From assembly GCF_035917415.1 (NCBI RefSeq), contig NZ_CP109073.1, positions 1,302,001 to 1,366,000 on the forward strand: 64,000 bases of DNA. Reading direction: 5' to 3'. Source of the stretch: Streptomyces sp. NBC_01803. GTDB lineage: Bacteria > Actinomycetota > Actinomycetes > Streptomycetales > Streptomycetaceae. Under the pieces are notes generated by a model. It was not told the DNA's origin. It made no database searches and worked only from the letters and a program-made list of their open reading frames with translations. Positions 41,796 through 51,904 of the stretch are shown here, one piece after another. The translations under genes and the position numbers were made by a program. Each line of letters begins with the position of its first letter. Position 1 is the first letter of the stretch.

Positions 41796-43193
41796 ATGGC
41801 TTTTGCAGGAAACCGCCTTCTCCAGCAGGCCCGCGCCCCGCTGACACAGGAACAGATCGTTGAAGAGCTCCGGGCCTGCGGGGAAGAGATGTTCCGCGAG
41901 GGTCGACTCGACCACGCGTATGATCTGACCCTGCGTCAGTATCGGAGGTGGGAGTCGGCGAATCCTCCATGGCCGCGCGGGGACAGCCGTGCGGTACTCA
42001 CGGAGTATTTCGGGAAGAACCTGAACGAGCTGGGTTTCACGCCCCCGGCAGCCAGCTCGGCGTCCCCGCCCTCTGATGCGCGCGATCGGGCCCATGCGCT
42101 CGACACACCGCGCCGGTATGGGCCGGACGTTCTTCCCGCGCCACCTGCCGTGGCGCCTCTTGAAGCAGGTGATCCTACGAAACGACGCAGCCTTCTTGCA
42201 GCGATAAGTGGTGGAGCTATCGCTTCGGTGACCAGCCCGGACGGAGCAAGCGCCGCAGCGATCCACCAGTACACCCGTCACACGGCTGCCAGCGACCTCG
42301 ACGGCCAAGACATTGAAGGTCTGGAACTGGCAGTACACAGCCTTGCGGCTACGTACTCGGCGCGGACACCGCAGGAACTGTGGCCAGTCGCTGCCGCGCA
42401 CCGCCACCAGGCGGCACAGTTGCTCAACGGCACCCGTCACACGCTCCGGCAGGGACGGGAGATCGCCCACCACGCTGGCATGCTGTCGGTCATCCTGGCC
42501 TGGATTGCTCACGATCTCGGCCGCAGGGACCTGGTCGCGGCTCTGCACGACGATGCCTGGTACCACGGTGAAGAATCGGGATCCCCCGAGGTCTGTGCAT
42601 GGGCGGAGAACGTCGCGTGCACCGACGCGCTGTACGACGACCGCCCCCTGGACGCCCTGGCAGCCGCTACCCGAGGACTTGCCGTGGCTCCCCGGGACGG
42701 CAACGCGGCGATCTGGCTGTCTGCACAGCTCAGTCGCGTCCATGCGCGTCTGGGGAACCGTGAGGCGTTCGCCGAAGCAGCCGCCCGCACACGCCGCTAC
42801 CGCGATCGCATCCCGCAGCACGGCGGAGGACTGTTCTCCGTCGACGCCGCCCGCCTACCCTCCTACGACGCTTCCTCCTACGGCTGGCTGGGGCAGCACG
42901 AACTCTCCCGGGAGGCGGCGATCGAGGCGATCAGCTACTACCGCACCAGTCCAGACGCCCAGCAGGCCCCGACCCGCAAGGCCGTTGCCGAACTCGACCT
43001 GGCGCTGGCACACGCCGCCCTCGGCGAGCCCACGGGCGCAATCACGACAGCGCGCCAAGCCCTACACAACGGCCGTACAGTCCAATCCGTGCTCGGCCGG
43101 GTCCACCACCTGCGTCGAAGCCTTCTGACCCGGTACCCAGCTCTGCCCGAGGTCACCGCCTTCAACGAGGAAGTCCGCAGCATCACCGCCTAG
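41796..43193 (+). CDS. XRE-like regulator with TPR C-terminus (locus B)
   Basis: 465 aa; ATG 41796 chosen because similarity to the locus A protein begins here, although the frame is open to 41643. HTH-like part: RAPLTQEQIVEELRACGEEM, DLTLRQYRRWESANPPWPRG, VLTEYFGKNLNELGF. Middle: GDPTKRRSLLAAISGG. TPR part: HHAGMLSVILAWIAHDLGRR, RPLDALAAATRGLAVAPRDG, GWLGQHELSREAAIEAISYY. Roughly 55-60 percent identical by eye to 6150-7574 in the TPR domain. Likely controls itself and the divergent HATPase/TPR operon. Confidence 0.78.
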   Translation: MAFAGNRLLQQARAPLTQEQIVEELRACGEEMFREGRLDHAYDLTLRQYRRWESANPPWPRGDSRAVLTEYFGKNLNELGFTPPAASSASPPSDARDRAHALDTPRRYGPDVLPAPPAVAPLEAGDPTKRRSLLAAISGGAIASVTSPDGASAAAIHQYTRHTAASDLDGQDIEGLELAVHSLAATYSARTPQELWPVAAAHRHQAAQLLNGTRHTLRQGREIAHHAGMLSVILAWIAHDLGRRDLVAALHDDAWYHGEESGSPEVCAWAENVACTDALYDDRPLDALAAATRGLAVAPRDGNAAIWLSAQLSRVHARLGNREAFAEAAARTRRYRDRIPQHGGGLFSVDAARLPSYDASSYGWLGQHELSREAAIEAISYYRTSPDAQQAPTRKAVAELDLALAHAALGEPTGAITTARQALHNGRTVQSVLGRVHHLRRSLLTRYPALPEVTAFNEEVRSITA

Positions 43194-43197
43194 GTGC

Positions 43198-43779
43198 TCA
43201 CCAGCACGACGACACAAAGGGCCGGACGTCGACAACCCGCATACCGGCGGCAACGGCAGCAGCGATGCCCTCCTCGGCGTCCTCGATCACCACACACCGC
43301 GCCGGCGTCACCCCAAGACGCCGCGCGGCTTCAAGGAACAGGTCCGGTGCCGGCTTCCCCCACTCGGCATCCTCCCGTGTGACCACCACCTCGAACAGCT
43401 CCGCCAGTCCGGTAGCCACGAGCCCGGCTCGCACCACGGGACCGGCCCCTCCAGAAGCGATCGCGGTACGCAGCCCCGCAGCACGGGCCGCTTCCACCAA
43501 CGCCACGACGTTCGTGTACGCCCGCAAGGACGTCACCTCGCTGATGATGTACTGCCCACACGCCTCCAGTACGTCCCCCACGGGAGCCGTACTACCTAGC
43601 TCAACCAGCAAGTCCGCGACCGACGTACCCAACCGGGCCCGGTACCAACCCTGATCGAGCACCAGGCCCCGCGGCGCCAGCGCGGCGGCCAAGCCGCGGA
43701 AGTTCAGAGGTTGGCTGTCGACCAACGTCCCGTCCCAATCCGCGATCAAAGCCTCATGATTCGCAAGATCGAGGTCCAT
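43198..43779 (-). CDS. HAD-superfamily hydrolase (phosphoglycolate phosphatase-like)
   Basis: 193 aa from ATG 43779 (AGAAGGA upstream; ATG 43794 possible). Motif I DWDGTLVDSQP at about residues 15-25 with the nucleophile and acid Asp pair; motif II TAIASGG; motif III Lys in WGKPAPDLFLEAARRLGV; motif IV VIEDAEEGIAAAVAAGM. Cap is the C1 type. Phosphatase or phosphomutase for small sugar phosphates. Convergent with the XRE-TPR gene, 4 bp apart, suggesting the two are independent units. Confidence 0.85.
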   Translation of the reverse strand: MDLDLANHEALIADWDGTLVDSQPLNFRGLAAALAPRGLVLDQGWYRARLGTSVADLLVELGSTAPVGDVLEACGQYIISEVTSLRAYTNVVALVEAARAAGLRTAIASGGAGPVVRAGLVATGLAELFEVVVTREDAEWGKPAPDLFLEAARRLGVTPARCVVIEDAEEGIAAAVAAGMRVVDVRPFVSSCW

Positions 43780-43818
43780 AAGCTTCCTTCTCATCTACTG
43801 CACAGGCCCCACCGGACG

Positions 43819-44160
43819 TTACTCTCCTGCACCAGCTCCGAAGAGAGGCACGTCGGCCATTGGGTCTTTGCGGCCGGTGCCTTGAGTTGGAGGTCGGGGC
43901 GGTCGTGGTGGAAGTCTTCGTGGCCGGTGGAGTCGCGGTCGGTCTTGCTGGTGGCGGTGGTGACGTGCAGGCCGGTGCGGTAGATCGTGAGGTGCTGGAC
44001 CAGGAGGTCGGCCAGCTCGATGCGGCGGTGGAGGTTGCGGTAGCCCAGGGCGAGGAGGAACGCGTCGCGTTTGCCGATGTTGGTGGTCTCGTCGCACTGG
44101 TCGATCAGGAGCAGGGTGTGCTTCAGCCGCAGGGCGGCTGAGCGGCGGATCGTGCCGCGT
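43819..44160 (-). pseudogene. 3' remnant of an unidentified gene, frameshifted
   Basis: A leftward frame with over 90 percent G/C in third positions reads RSAALRLKHTLLLIDQCDET, TNIGKRDAFLLALGYRNLHR, RIELADLLVQHLTIYRTGLH and VTTATSKTDRDSTGHEDFHH, clearly coding, but it has no start codon. Near 43868 it shifts to end as KDPMADVPLFGAGAGE with TAA at 43819. I do not recognise the family. It is the end of a longer gene whose 5' part is gone. Confidence 0.45.
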
Positions 44161-44413
44161 ACTCATCCGCGCGGCCGGGGCGTTGTGAAGCCAGACCTCG
44201 GATCCACCATCGGCGCATGACCCGCCCACGTGTCCTGTCGTCGGCGGTCTCGATCTGTTCACGGCACGCCGCCTGGTCACCGCGCTCCTGCATGGCGATG
44301 ATGTCCTCGGCCGACGACGGCATCATGGCTGCCGGATCGCTTGCGCTGATCCGGGGCTGCTCCTCCCGTGGGCTCTTCAGCAGCGTAGCGGTTTCCCTGC
44401 CAGTAATGTCCAT
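44123..44413 (-). CDS. Small hypothetical protein
   Basis: 96 aa from ATG 44413. Reasonable codon bias; sequence LLKSPREEQPRISASDPAAM, SSAEDIIAMQERGDQAACRE, ADDRTRGRVMRRWWIRGLAS. No recognised domain or signal. The last 15 codons overlap the coding-like remnant at 43819-44160 in another frame, so the true end may be different. Confidence 0.4.
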   Translation of the reverse strand: MDITGRETATLLKSPREEQPRISASDPAAMMPSSAEDIIAMQERGDQAACREQIETADDRTRGRVMRRWWIRGLASQRPGRADEYAARSAAQPPCG

Positions 44414-44573
44414 GGCCAGTCAGGAAGGGGGGACAGGCTCACAGTGCCAAGGCCGGAGGAAGCGGCGCGCCCGCTGGCTCGCTGGACCGTCCGGCGGGTC
44501 ACCACCCCCAGGTATCGGGCACGGGCGCACAATTCGGGTTCGCTGAAAGCCTGACGCTGTCATGGCCGAGGCA

Positions 44574-45311
44574 TCACCGTGTCGAGGGGGGACTGCCCGC
44601 GCCTGCCAGGCGGTCGGCGCTCCCGCCGCCCCGGACGCGGAAGACCCCCGGTTCGATCTCCTCCGACGCCTCCACGATCGCTGTCCGATACTCGTCCGGC
44701 CATTGCGTCGCCGATGTCCACACGGCACGCCGCATCCTCGCCCCCCACAACGAGGCTCCTGTGAGGTTGGCGCCGACGAGGATCGCGTTCTGGAAGAAGG
44801 TATCCCTCAGATCTGCACCATGGAGATCAGCTCCCGTCAGGTCCACGGCGGCCAATCTGGCATATCTCAGCACTACATGGTCGAGCCTGGCCCCGGTGAG
44901 GTCCGCTCCGGATAGACATGCCCATGCCATCTGTGCGAACGCGAGCGTCGCCTCTCGCAGGTTGGCCCCGGACAGGTTCACCTCCTGCATCCGTGCTGCA
45001 GAAAGGTCGGCGCCGCGGAGGTCAGCGCGGGACAGGTCGGCGTTCTCGATGATCGCCGCGCTCAGGTCAGCGTCCCGCAGTTCCGCGCCCGGCAGGTGCT
45101 CACGGCGCACCGCGTCCACCGGCAGGAAGCGCCGGGCCCCCTCGGCGAGATCCTGGGCGACGATCCGGCGCTGTCGTTCGGTCAGTTGCCTGCCGTGTTC
45201 CGCGGCGTCCGCGAGGACTGCGGCGGCTTCCACACGCGCCCACGGGCCGGCCTCCGGAGCAGCCTGAAGCAGAAGCTCGCCGAGAATCTGGTGCAAAGGC
45301 TTATGTTCCAT
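44574..45311 (-). CDS. Pentapeptide-repeat protein
   Basis: 245 aa from ATG 45311. N-terminal 90 residues are helical (LGELLLQAAPEAGPWARVEA, RRIVAQDLAEGARRFLPVDA). From about residue 95 the A(D/N)Lxx pattern begins: LPGAELRDADLSAAIIENAD, LSRADLRGADLSAARMQEVN, GADLTGARLDHVVLRYARLA, ADLHGADLRDTFFQNAILVG. That gives around 25 pentapeptides in a right-handed quadrilateral beta helix. Such proteins mimic DNA or scaffold others. Last gene of a three-gene operon; it overlaps the preceding gene by 11 bp. Confidence 0.8.
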   Translation of the reverse strand: MEHKPLHQILGELLLQAAPEAGPWARVEAAAVLADAAEHGRQLTERQRRIVAQDLAEGARRFLPVDAVRREHLPGAELRDADLSAAIIENADLSRADLRGADLSAARMQEVNLSGANLREATLAFAQMAWACLSGADLTGARLDHVVLRYARLAAVDLTGADLHGADLRDTFFQNAILVGANLTGASLWGARMRRAVWTSATQWPDEYRTAIVEASEEIEPGVFRVRGGGSADRLAGAGSPPSTR

Positions 45312-45618
45312 CGGCGCTCCCGGAGTTGGTCTCCACGCGGCGGAAGACCCGGCGGCAGTGCGGGCACCGGACGTGTCCCGGCCGCTCAAGACAAAGCCGC
45401 AGAGTGTCCAGGGCCAGTGCCTCCGCTCGGCGCAGCGCCTCCACGACCCCATGGTCTTGCATCTCACTGGCCTGAAGGATTTTGCCCACCCACACCATCC
45501 ATGCCCCTTCGGCCGAGTCCCAGTCCTCTGCATGCCACTGGTACAAGCCCTCGATGGTGCGGCGATCGCCCTCGTCGGCTTCTTTGTAGACCTCATGCAG
45601 AGAGCGCATGGTGCTCAC
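45301..45618 (-). CDS. Small protein with C-terminal zinc-binding CxxC
   Basis: 105 aa from GTG 45618, which overlaps the membrane-protein stop (GTGA). Helical N-terminal part (LHEVYKEADEGDRRTIEGLY, WMVWVGKILQASEMQDHGVV, EALRRAEALALDTLRLCLER), then HVRCPHCRRVFRRVE, a half zinc ribbon. Unknown function; strictly coupled to both neighbours. Confidence 0.6.
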   Translation of the reverse strand: MSTMRSLHEVYKEADEGDRRTIEGLYQWHAEDWDSAEGAWMVWVGKILQASEMQDHGVVEALRRAEALALDTLRLCLERPGHVRCPHCRRVFRRVETNSGSADGT

Positions 45619-46022
45619 CCGCTCTCCGGGCCGGCGGCGCCCGCCTGGTCGCGAAGCTCGGCGAGGATCTCGGCCAGGTCCCGGCTGCGGTGGGCCTCGA
45701 TCTGCGCGGACACGAGGTAGCCGACTACACCGCCGATCAGTGCGGGCAGCAAGGCCCAGCCGGCCAGTGACAGCGGCCAGGCACACCATTGCGGATCGGC
45801 GTCAGCTGGGGAGGTGATGCCCACCAGGACGTTGTAGGCGCCCGCCCAGCCGATGAGCACCCCATTGCCTATATAGAGCATGACAGTCGCCAGCAGGAAC
45901 GGGCCGGCCCGCAGGAGCATCCAGCGCGGCAGGCTGGGCAGCGCGTCACGGGAGACCCACCACAGGCGTAAGCGCCGCGCCACCCCTGGCGGAGGGGGCG
46001 GGGGCAGAGCGGAAGCGGTCAC
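45615..46022 (-). CDS. Two-helix membrane protein (DUF6313-like)
   Basis: 135 aa from GTG 46022 (GTG 46028 also possible). A Pro-rich N-terminal tail (ALPPPPPPGVARRLRLWW) precedes two or three hydrophobic segments: LLRAGPFLLATVMLYIGNGV, LIGWAGAYNVLVGI, LAGWALLPALIGGVVGYLVS. The C-terminal tail is charged (AQIEAHRSRDLAEILAELRD) and probably cytoplasmic. I recall similar small Streptomyces membrane proteins (DUF6313); the assignment is from memory. First gene of the operon with the CxxC and pentapeptide proteins. Confidence 0.6.
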   Translation of the reverse strand: MTASALPPPPPPGVARRLRLWWVSRDALPSLPRWMLLRAGPFLLATVMLYIGNGVLIGWAGAYNVLVGITSPADADPQWCAWPLSLAGWALLPALIGGVVGYLVSAQIEAHRSRDLAEILAELRDQAGAAGPESG

Positions 46023-46352
46023 GCACACACCGTAGCCTCTGGTCGGCCGTCCCCACAGCGTCCGTGCCGGATCCGGCACGGACCGCGTAAGGCGCTCCAA
46101 GTGCCCGTGGAGAAACGGTAGTTCGCCGAGCTGGTACGGAACGGCTCTCGGCAGGAAGCGCACGCCGTTCGCCGCCGCCGTCCCCGCCCGCGCCGGGACC
46201 GCATCGCCGGCTGAAGGTCCCCCGACGGGGCCCGCCCCCTTTCCGCATGCCCTCTTGATGCTGCGGACAGGCGCGGGCTGCCCGGAGGAGCGTGCCTGAT
46301 GCCCAAGAGAACCCGACCCGTAGTGCGTGGCGAGCCCGCGCTGTCCAGCGCG
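46023..46352. other. Intergenic stretch without a convincing gene
   Basis: 330 bp between the leftward membrane-protein gene and the kdpA remnant. Upstream sequence of the three-gene operon, so its promoter should be here; no hexamers stand out. Opposite-strand and alternative-frame ORFs lack recognisable protein sequence. Confidence 0.4.
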
Positions 46353-47060
46353 TCACCGGGGAGAAGTACACCGCGGTGCTGCGGCGGGAGTCTTTGTGCC
46401 TTTGCGGCTCTGGCGGCCGCGTTCGGCGCAGCCGGCACCGTCCGCGACGACGTCACCGGCTCCACCCGCCACAGGTCCCAGGGCCAGTGCCGGGAAGTAC
46501 GACAAACCCGCGACAACGATCACGACGCTGGTCAGCAGGCCCACGAAAAGGGGCCGGTGGGTCGGCAGCGTGCCCTGGCCCACCGGGACCGGCTGCTGCC
46601 GGGCGAGCGAACCGGCCAGCGCGAGGACGAAGACGATGGGCAGGTACCGGCCGATCAGCATCGCCAGTCCCAGCGTGGTGTTGTAGAAGACGGTGTCCGT
46701 GCCCAGCCCCGCGAAGGCGCTGCCGTTGTTGTTGGCGGCGGAGGCATAGGCGTAGAGCACCTCGGTCAGACCGTGGGGCGCCGCGTTGAGGATGGTCTCC
46801 CTCGGGCCGGGGAAGCCCAGGGCCAGCCCGGTGCCCAGCAGCACCGCGAACGGCATCGCGAGCACGTACAGCGCGGCGAAGGTGATCTCACGCCGTCGGA
46901 TCTTCCTGCCCAGATACTCCGGAGTCCGGCCCACCATCAGCCCCGCCAGGAACACCGCGAGCACGGCCATCACGAGGATCCCGTACAGGCCGGCGCCCGC
47001 ACCGCCCGGCGCCACCTCGCCCAGCAGCATGTTCAGCACCAGCACCCCGCCGCCCAGCGC
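46353..47060 (-). pseudogene. kdpA: kdpA remnant (K+-transporting ATPase subunit A, C-terminal part)
   Basis: Leftward sequence with the conserved end of Kdp[100 protein letters not shown] and [14 protein letters not shown]. The N-terminal half with the first pore loops is missing and the C-terminus runs out of homology at about 46467. No kdpB, kdpC or kdpDE is nearby. The gene was cut at or near the 323-bp repeat, which begins 139 bp beyond the recognisable part. Confidence 0.8.
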
Positions 47061-47198
47061 CCGCCACCCGAGCCCGCCCCTCACCCCTGATCGGGCGGGC
47101 TCGGGGCTGCCGAACCGCAGGCGCCGGCTGTCGACCGCGACCCGCGTACGGGCCCAGTTCGGCGACCACGCATGCGCAGACCGGAGCGCAACACACCC

Positions 47199-47521
47199 GA
47201 CCCTGATCATTAACGGTCATGTTATTGCCACGGTCCGCGTTCGGGTCTACGGTCGTCTCCTCTCCGTTCTACAGGCGTAGACCCAGAAGGAGCTCCGACG
47301 TGAGCAGAACCGTCATCCGGGGTGGACTGGTCCTCACCGCCGCCGACGAGGTCGAGGCCGACGTCCTGGTGGAAGGCGAGCGGATCGCCGCCGTCGCCGA
47401 GCGCGGCAGTGCCTTCGCGGAGAGCTGGACCGCCGATCACGTCATCGACGCCACCGGGAAGTACGTCATCCCCGGCGGCGTCGACGCCCACACCCACATG
47501 GAACTGCCGTTCGGCGGCACG
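47199..47521 (+). repeat. 323-bp direct repeat, copy 2 (partner 20615-20937)
   Basis: The copy that continues into the complete hydantoinase gene. It starts next to the kdpA remnant at 47199 and its identity to copy 1 ends within codon 74 at 47521. It includes about 100 bp upstream of the GTG, so presumably the promoter. Confidence 0.9.
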
Positions 47522-48703
47522 TCCGCGGCGGATACCTTCGAGACCGGGACGCGGGCCGCCGCCTGGGGTGGGACCACGACCATCGTGGACTTCGCCGTCC
47601 AGACCAAGGGGCGGGCGCTGCGCGAGGGGCTCGACGCCTGGTATGCCAAGGCCGCGGGGAACTGCGCGATCGACTACGCCTTCCACATGATCCTGTCCGA
47701 CGTCACCGAGAGCTCCCTCAAGGAGATGGACCTCCTCGTGGACGAGGGGATCACTTCCTTCAAGCTGTTCATGGCCTACCCGGGGGTCTTCTACAGCGAT
47801 GACGGCCAGATCCTGCGGGCCATGCAGCGCGCCGCGGGCAACGGCGGGACGATCATGATGCACGCCGAGAACGGCATCGCCATCGACGTCCTGGTCGAGC
47901 AGGCCCTCGCCGCCGGCCGCACCGACCCGCGCTATCACGGCGAGGTCCGCAAGGCACTGCTGGAGTCCGAGGCAACGCATCGCGCTATCCAGCTCGCCCG
48001 GGTGGCCGGTGGCGCGCCGCTGTATGTCGTGCACGTCTCGGCCGAGGAGGCCGTCGCCGAGCTGGCCAAGGCCCGCGATCTCGGGCTGCCGGTCTTCGGC
48101 GAGACCTGCCCGCAGTACCTCTTCCTCTCCACCGACAATCTGGCCGAGCCGGACTTCGAGGGCGCCAAGTACGTGTGCAGCACGCCGCTGCGCCCGCGCG
48201 AGCACCAGGCCGCGCTGTGGCGCGGGCTGCGGACCGACGACCTCCAGGTGGTGTCGACGGACCACTGCCCGTTCTGCTTCTCCGGTCAGAAGGAGCTGGG
48301 CCGGGGGGACTTCTCCAAGATCCCCAACGGCATCCCGGGCGTGGAGAACCGGATGGACCTGCTCCACCAGGCCGTGGTCGACGGGCACATCACGCGCCGC
48401 CGCTGGATCGAGATCGCCTGCGCCGCGCCCGCCCGCATGTTCGGCCTCTACGGCCGCAAGGGCACGATCGCGCCGGGCGCGGACGCCGACGTCGTCATCT
48501 ACGACCCGGCCGCCGAGCAGACGCTGTCGGCGGAGACGCACCACATGAACGTCGACTACTCGGCGTACGAGGGGAAACGGATCACCGGCCAGGTGGTCAC
48601 CGTGCTCTCCCGGGGGCGGACCGTCATCGACCGGCGGCAGTTCACCGGCCACGCCGGGCACGGGATGTTCCTGCCGCGCGCCACCTGCCAGTACCTCTCC
48701 TGA
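47300..48703 (+). CDS. Dihydropyrimidinase / D-hydantoinase
   Basis: 467 aa from GTG 47300 after AAGGAGCT. Cyclic amidohydrolase fold with binuclear zinc: His64 and His66 in DAHTHM, carbamylated Lys155 in TSFKLFMAYPG, His188 in MMHAENG, His245 in VVHVSAEE, and the catalytic Asp in STDHCPF. Hydrolyses dihydropyrimidines or hydantoins to N-carbamoyl amino acids. Followed within 40 bp by an LLM oxidoreductase and then an NCS1 permease, a layout expected for hydantoin or pyrimidine use. Length is normal and the frame intact. Confidence 0.92.
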   Translation: MSRTVIRGGLVLTAADEVEADVLVEGERIAAVAERGSAFAESWTADHVIDATGKYVIPGGVDAHTHMELPFGGTSAADTFETGTRAAAWGGTTTIVDFAVQTKGRALREGLDAWYAKAAGNCAIDYAFHMILSDVTESSLKEMDLLVDEGITSFKLFMAYPGVFYSDDGQILRAMQRAAGNGGTIMMHAENGIAIDVLVEQALAAGRTDPRYHGEVRKALLESEATHRAIQLARVAGGAPLYVVHVSAEEAVAELAKARDLGLPVFGETCPQYLFLSTDNLAEPDFEGAKYVCSTPLRPREHQAALWRGLRTDDLQVVSTDHCPFCFSGQKELGRGDFSKIPNGIPGVENRMDLLHQAVVDGHITRRRWIEIACAAPARMFGLYGRKGTIAPGADADVVIYDPAAEQTLSAETHHMNVDYSAYEGKRITGQVVTVLSRGRTVIDRRQFTGHAGHGMFLPRATCQYLS

Positions 48704-48743
48704 CCACCTGACCACCTGACCGACCGAACTGAGGAGCGGTGCC

Positions 48744-49760
48744 ATGGATTTCGGACTCGTGCTGCAGACCGACCCGCCCGCCGCGGAGGTCATCTCCCTG
48801 ATGCGCCGCGCCGAGCGGGCCGGTTTCCGTTACGGGTGGACGTTCGACTCCGCGGTGTTGTGGCAGGAGCCGTTCGTGATTCACAGTCAGATTCTCGCGC
48901 AGACCGAGCGGATGACGGTGGGCCCCATGGTCACCAACCCCGGGACCCGCACCTGGGAGGTCACCGCCTCCACGTTCGCCACGCTCAACGAGATGTACGG
49001 CAACCGCACGGTGTGCGGCATCGGGCGCGGCGACTCCGCGATGCGCGTGGCGGGCCGCAAGCCCAACACCCTTGCCCGGTTGGGCGACGCGATCGATGTC
49101 ATCCGCGATCTCGCCGAGGGCCGCGAGGCCGTGGTGGACGGGACGCCGGTGCGGCTGCCATGGATCAGGGACGGCGCACTGCCGGTGTGGATGGCGGCTT
49201 ACGGCCCCAAGGCGCTGGCCATCGCGGGCGAGCGGGCCGACGGCTTCATCCTCCAGCTCGCGGACCTCTTCCTCACTGAGTGGATGGTCAAGGCCGTGAA
49301 GGACGCGGCGGCGAAGGCCGGCCGGGACCCGGACGCGGTCACCGTCTGCGTGGCGGCCCCGGCCTACGTGACGGCCGACGACTCCCCCGCCGCGCTCGCC
49401 CACGCCCGCGACCAGTGCCGGTGGTTCGGCGGGATGGTCGGCAACCACGTGGCCGATCTCGTCGCCCGCTACGGCGAGGGCAGCGGCATGGTCCCGGCGG
49501 AGCTGACCGCGTACATCAAGGAACGGCAGGGCTACGACTACAGCCACCACGGCCGGTCCGGGAATCCGGACACGGCGTTCGTCCCGGACGAGATCGTGGA
49601 CCGCTTCTGCCTGATCGGCCCGCCCGAGGCGCACATCGCCAAGCTGCGCCGCCTGCGCGAGCTGGGCGTCGACCAGTTCGCCGTCTACGACATGCACGAC
49701 GCCAAGGAGGCGGTGGTCGACGCCTACGGCGAGCACGTGATCCCCGCCCTCCACGCCTGA
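48744..49760 (+). CDS. LLM-class F420/flavin-dependent oxidoreductase (TIGR03842-like)
   Basis: 338 aa from ATG 48744, GAGGAGCGG upstream. Luciferase-like TIM barrel: GLVLQTDPPAAEVISLMRRA, YGWTFDSAVLWQEPFVIHSQ, TVGPMVTNPGTRTWEVTAST, CGIGRGDSAMRVAGRKPNTL and ADGFILQLADLFLTEWMVKA. The family is found beside hydantoinases in Streptomyces. Likely transfers hydride in the same catabolic route; the precise substrate is not known. Cytoplasmic. Confidence 0.85.
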   Translation: MDFGLVLQTDPPAAEVISLMRRAERAGFRYGWTFDSAVLWQEPFVIHSQILAQTERMTVGPMVTNPGTRTWEVTASTFATLNEMYGNRTVCGIGRGDSAMRVAGRKPNTLARLGDAIDVIRDLAEGREAVVDGTPVRLPWIRDGALPVWMAAYGPKALAIAGERADGFILQLADLFLTEWMVKAVKDAAAKAGRDPDAVTVCVAAPAYVTADDSPAALAHARDQCRWFGGMVGNHVADLVARYGEGSGMVPAELTAYIKERQGYDYSHHGRSGNPDTAFVPDEIVDRFCLIGPPEAHIAKLRRLRELGVDQFAVYDMHDAKEAVVDAYGEHVIPALHA

Positions 49761-49829
49761 GACTCGGCACCCGCACGGCTGTTCGTCCGTCACCCCCCGC
49801 GACACGCCGCACGAAGGGCCACCCCCACG

Positions 49830-51386
<1,557 letters not shown>

Positions 51387-51904
51387 CACCCCACGAACGG
51401 GCCCTCCGCCGAACCGCCCCCCGGCGGAGGGCCGACCCCCCGCTCCGCACCCGCCCGTCCGGGGCGGCTTGGACCTCCAGGGCGCGATAGACGCCCCCAA
51501 GTGGCATCAGGACAGCTTCCCCAGCTCCTTCCACCCGCGCGCGACGCGCCCCCGGAAGCGTCACCGTGGAATCCCGGACTGGCGAGAAAACGATCACCGA
51601 GCCGAGGCGGCGCGGCCACCAGGTGACCGTCGCGGGGGCCTGGACGGAGGGGCGGCTGAGCGCGGTGGCCCGCGCCCCGGAAACAGGTGTACTGTCGGCG
51701 GCGGCCAATCCACGAGGGACGCGAGGTTACGCCGTCGGACGCTGACGGCCGCCCCATCGTACGGCCCGCACGACGCCGCACGACCCGGGGCGCGATCCGT
51801 TCGCGAAGGCTCGCAGCCAGGGTAAAGGCCGAAAAGAGCAGCTCGAAAACTGGCCGTAACCGACCGGGAACACGATTCGCAACCGACTTGGGTTCAGTAC
51901 GGAC
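51387..51904. other. Intergenic stretch, nothing recognised
   Basis: About 520 bp between the permease and the next hypothetical gene. I see no coding sequence with convincing protein character. A GC-rich run at 51400-51470 could act as a terminator for the hydantoinase operon but there is no clear stem plus T run. Confidence 0.4.

Noticed and set aside
47222..48793. 523-codon leftward open frame
   Set aside because: Antisense to the hydantoinase; only low-complexity sequence.
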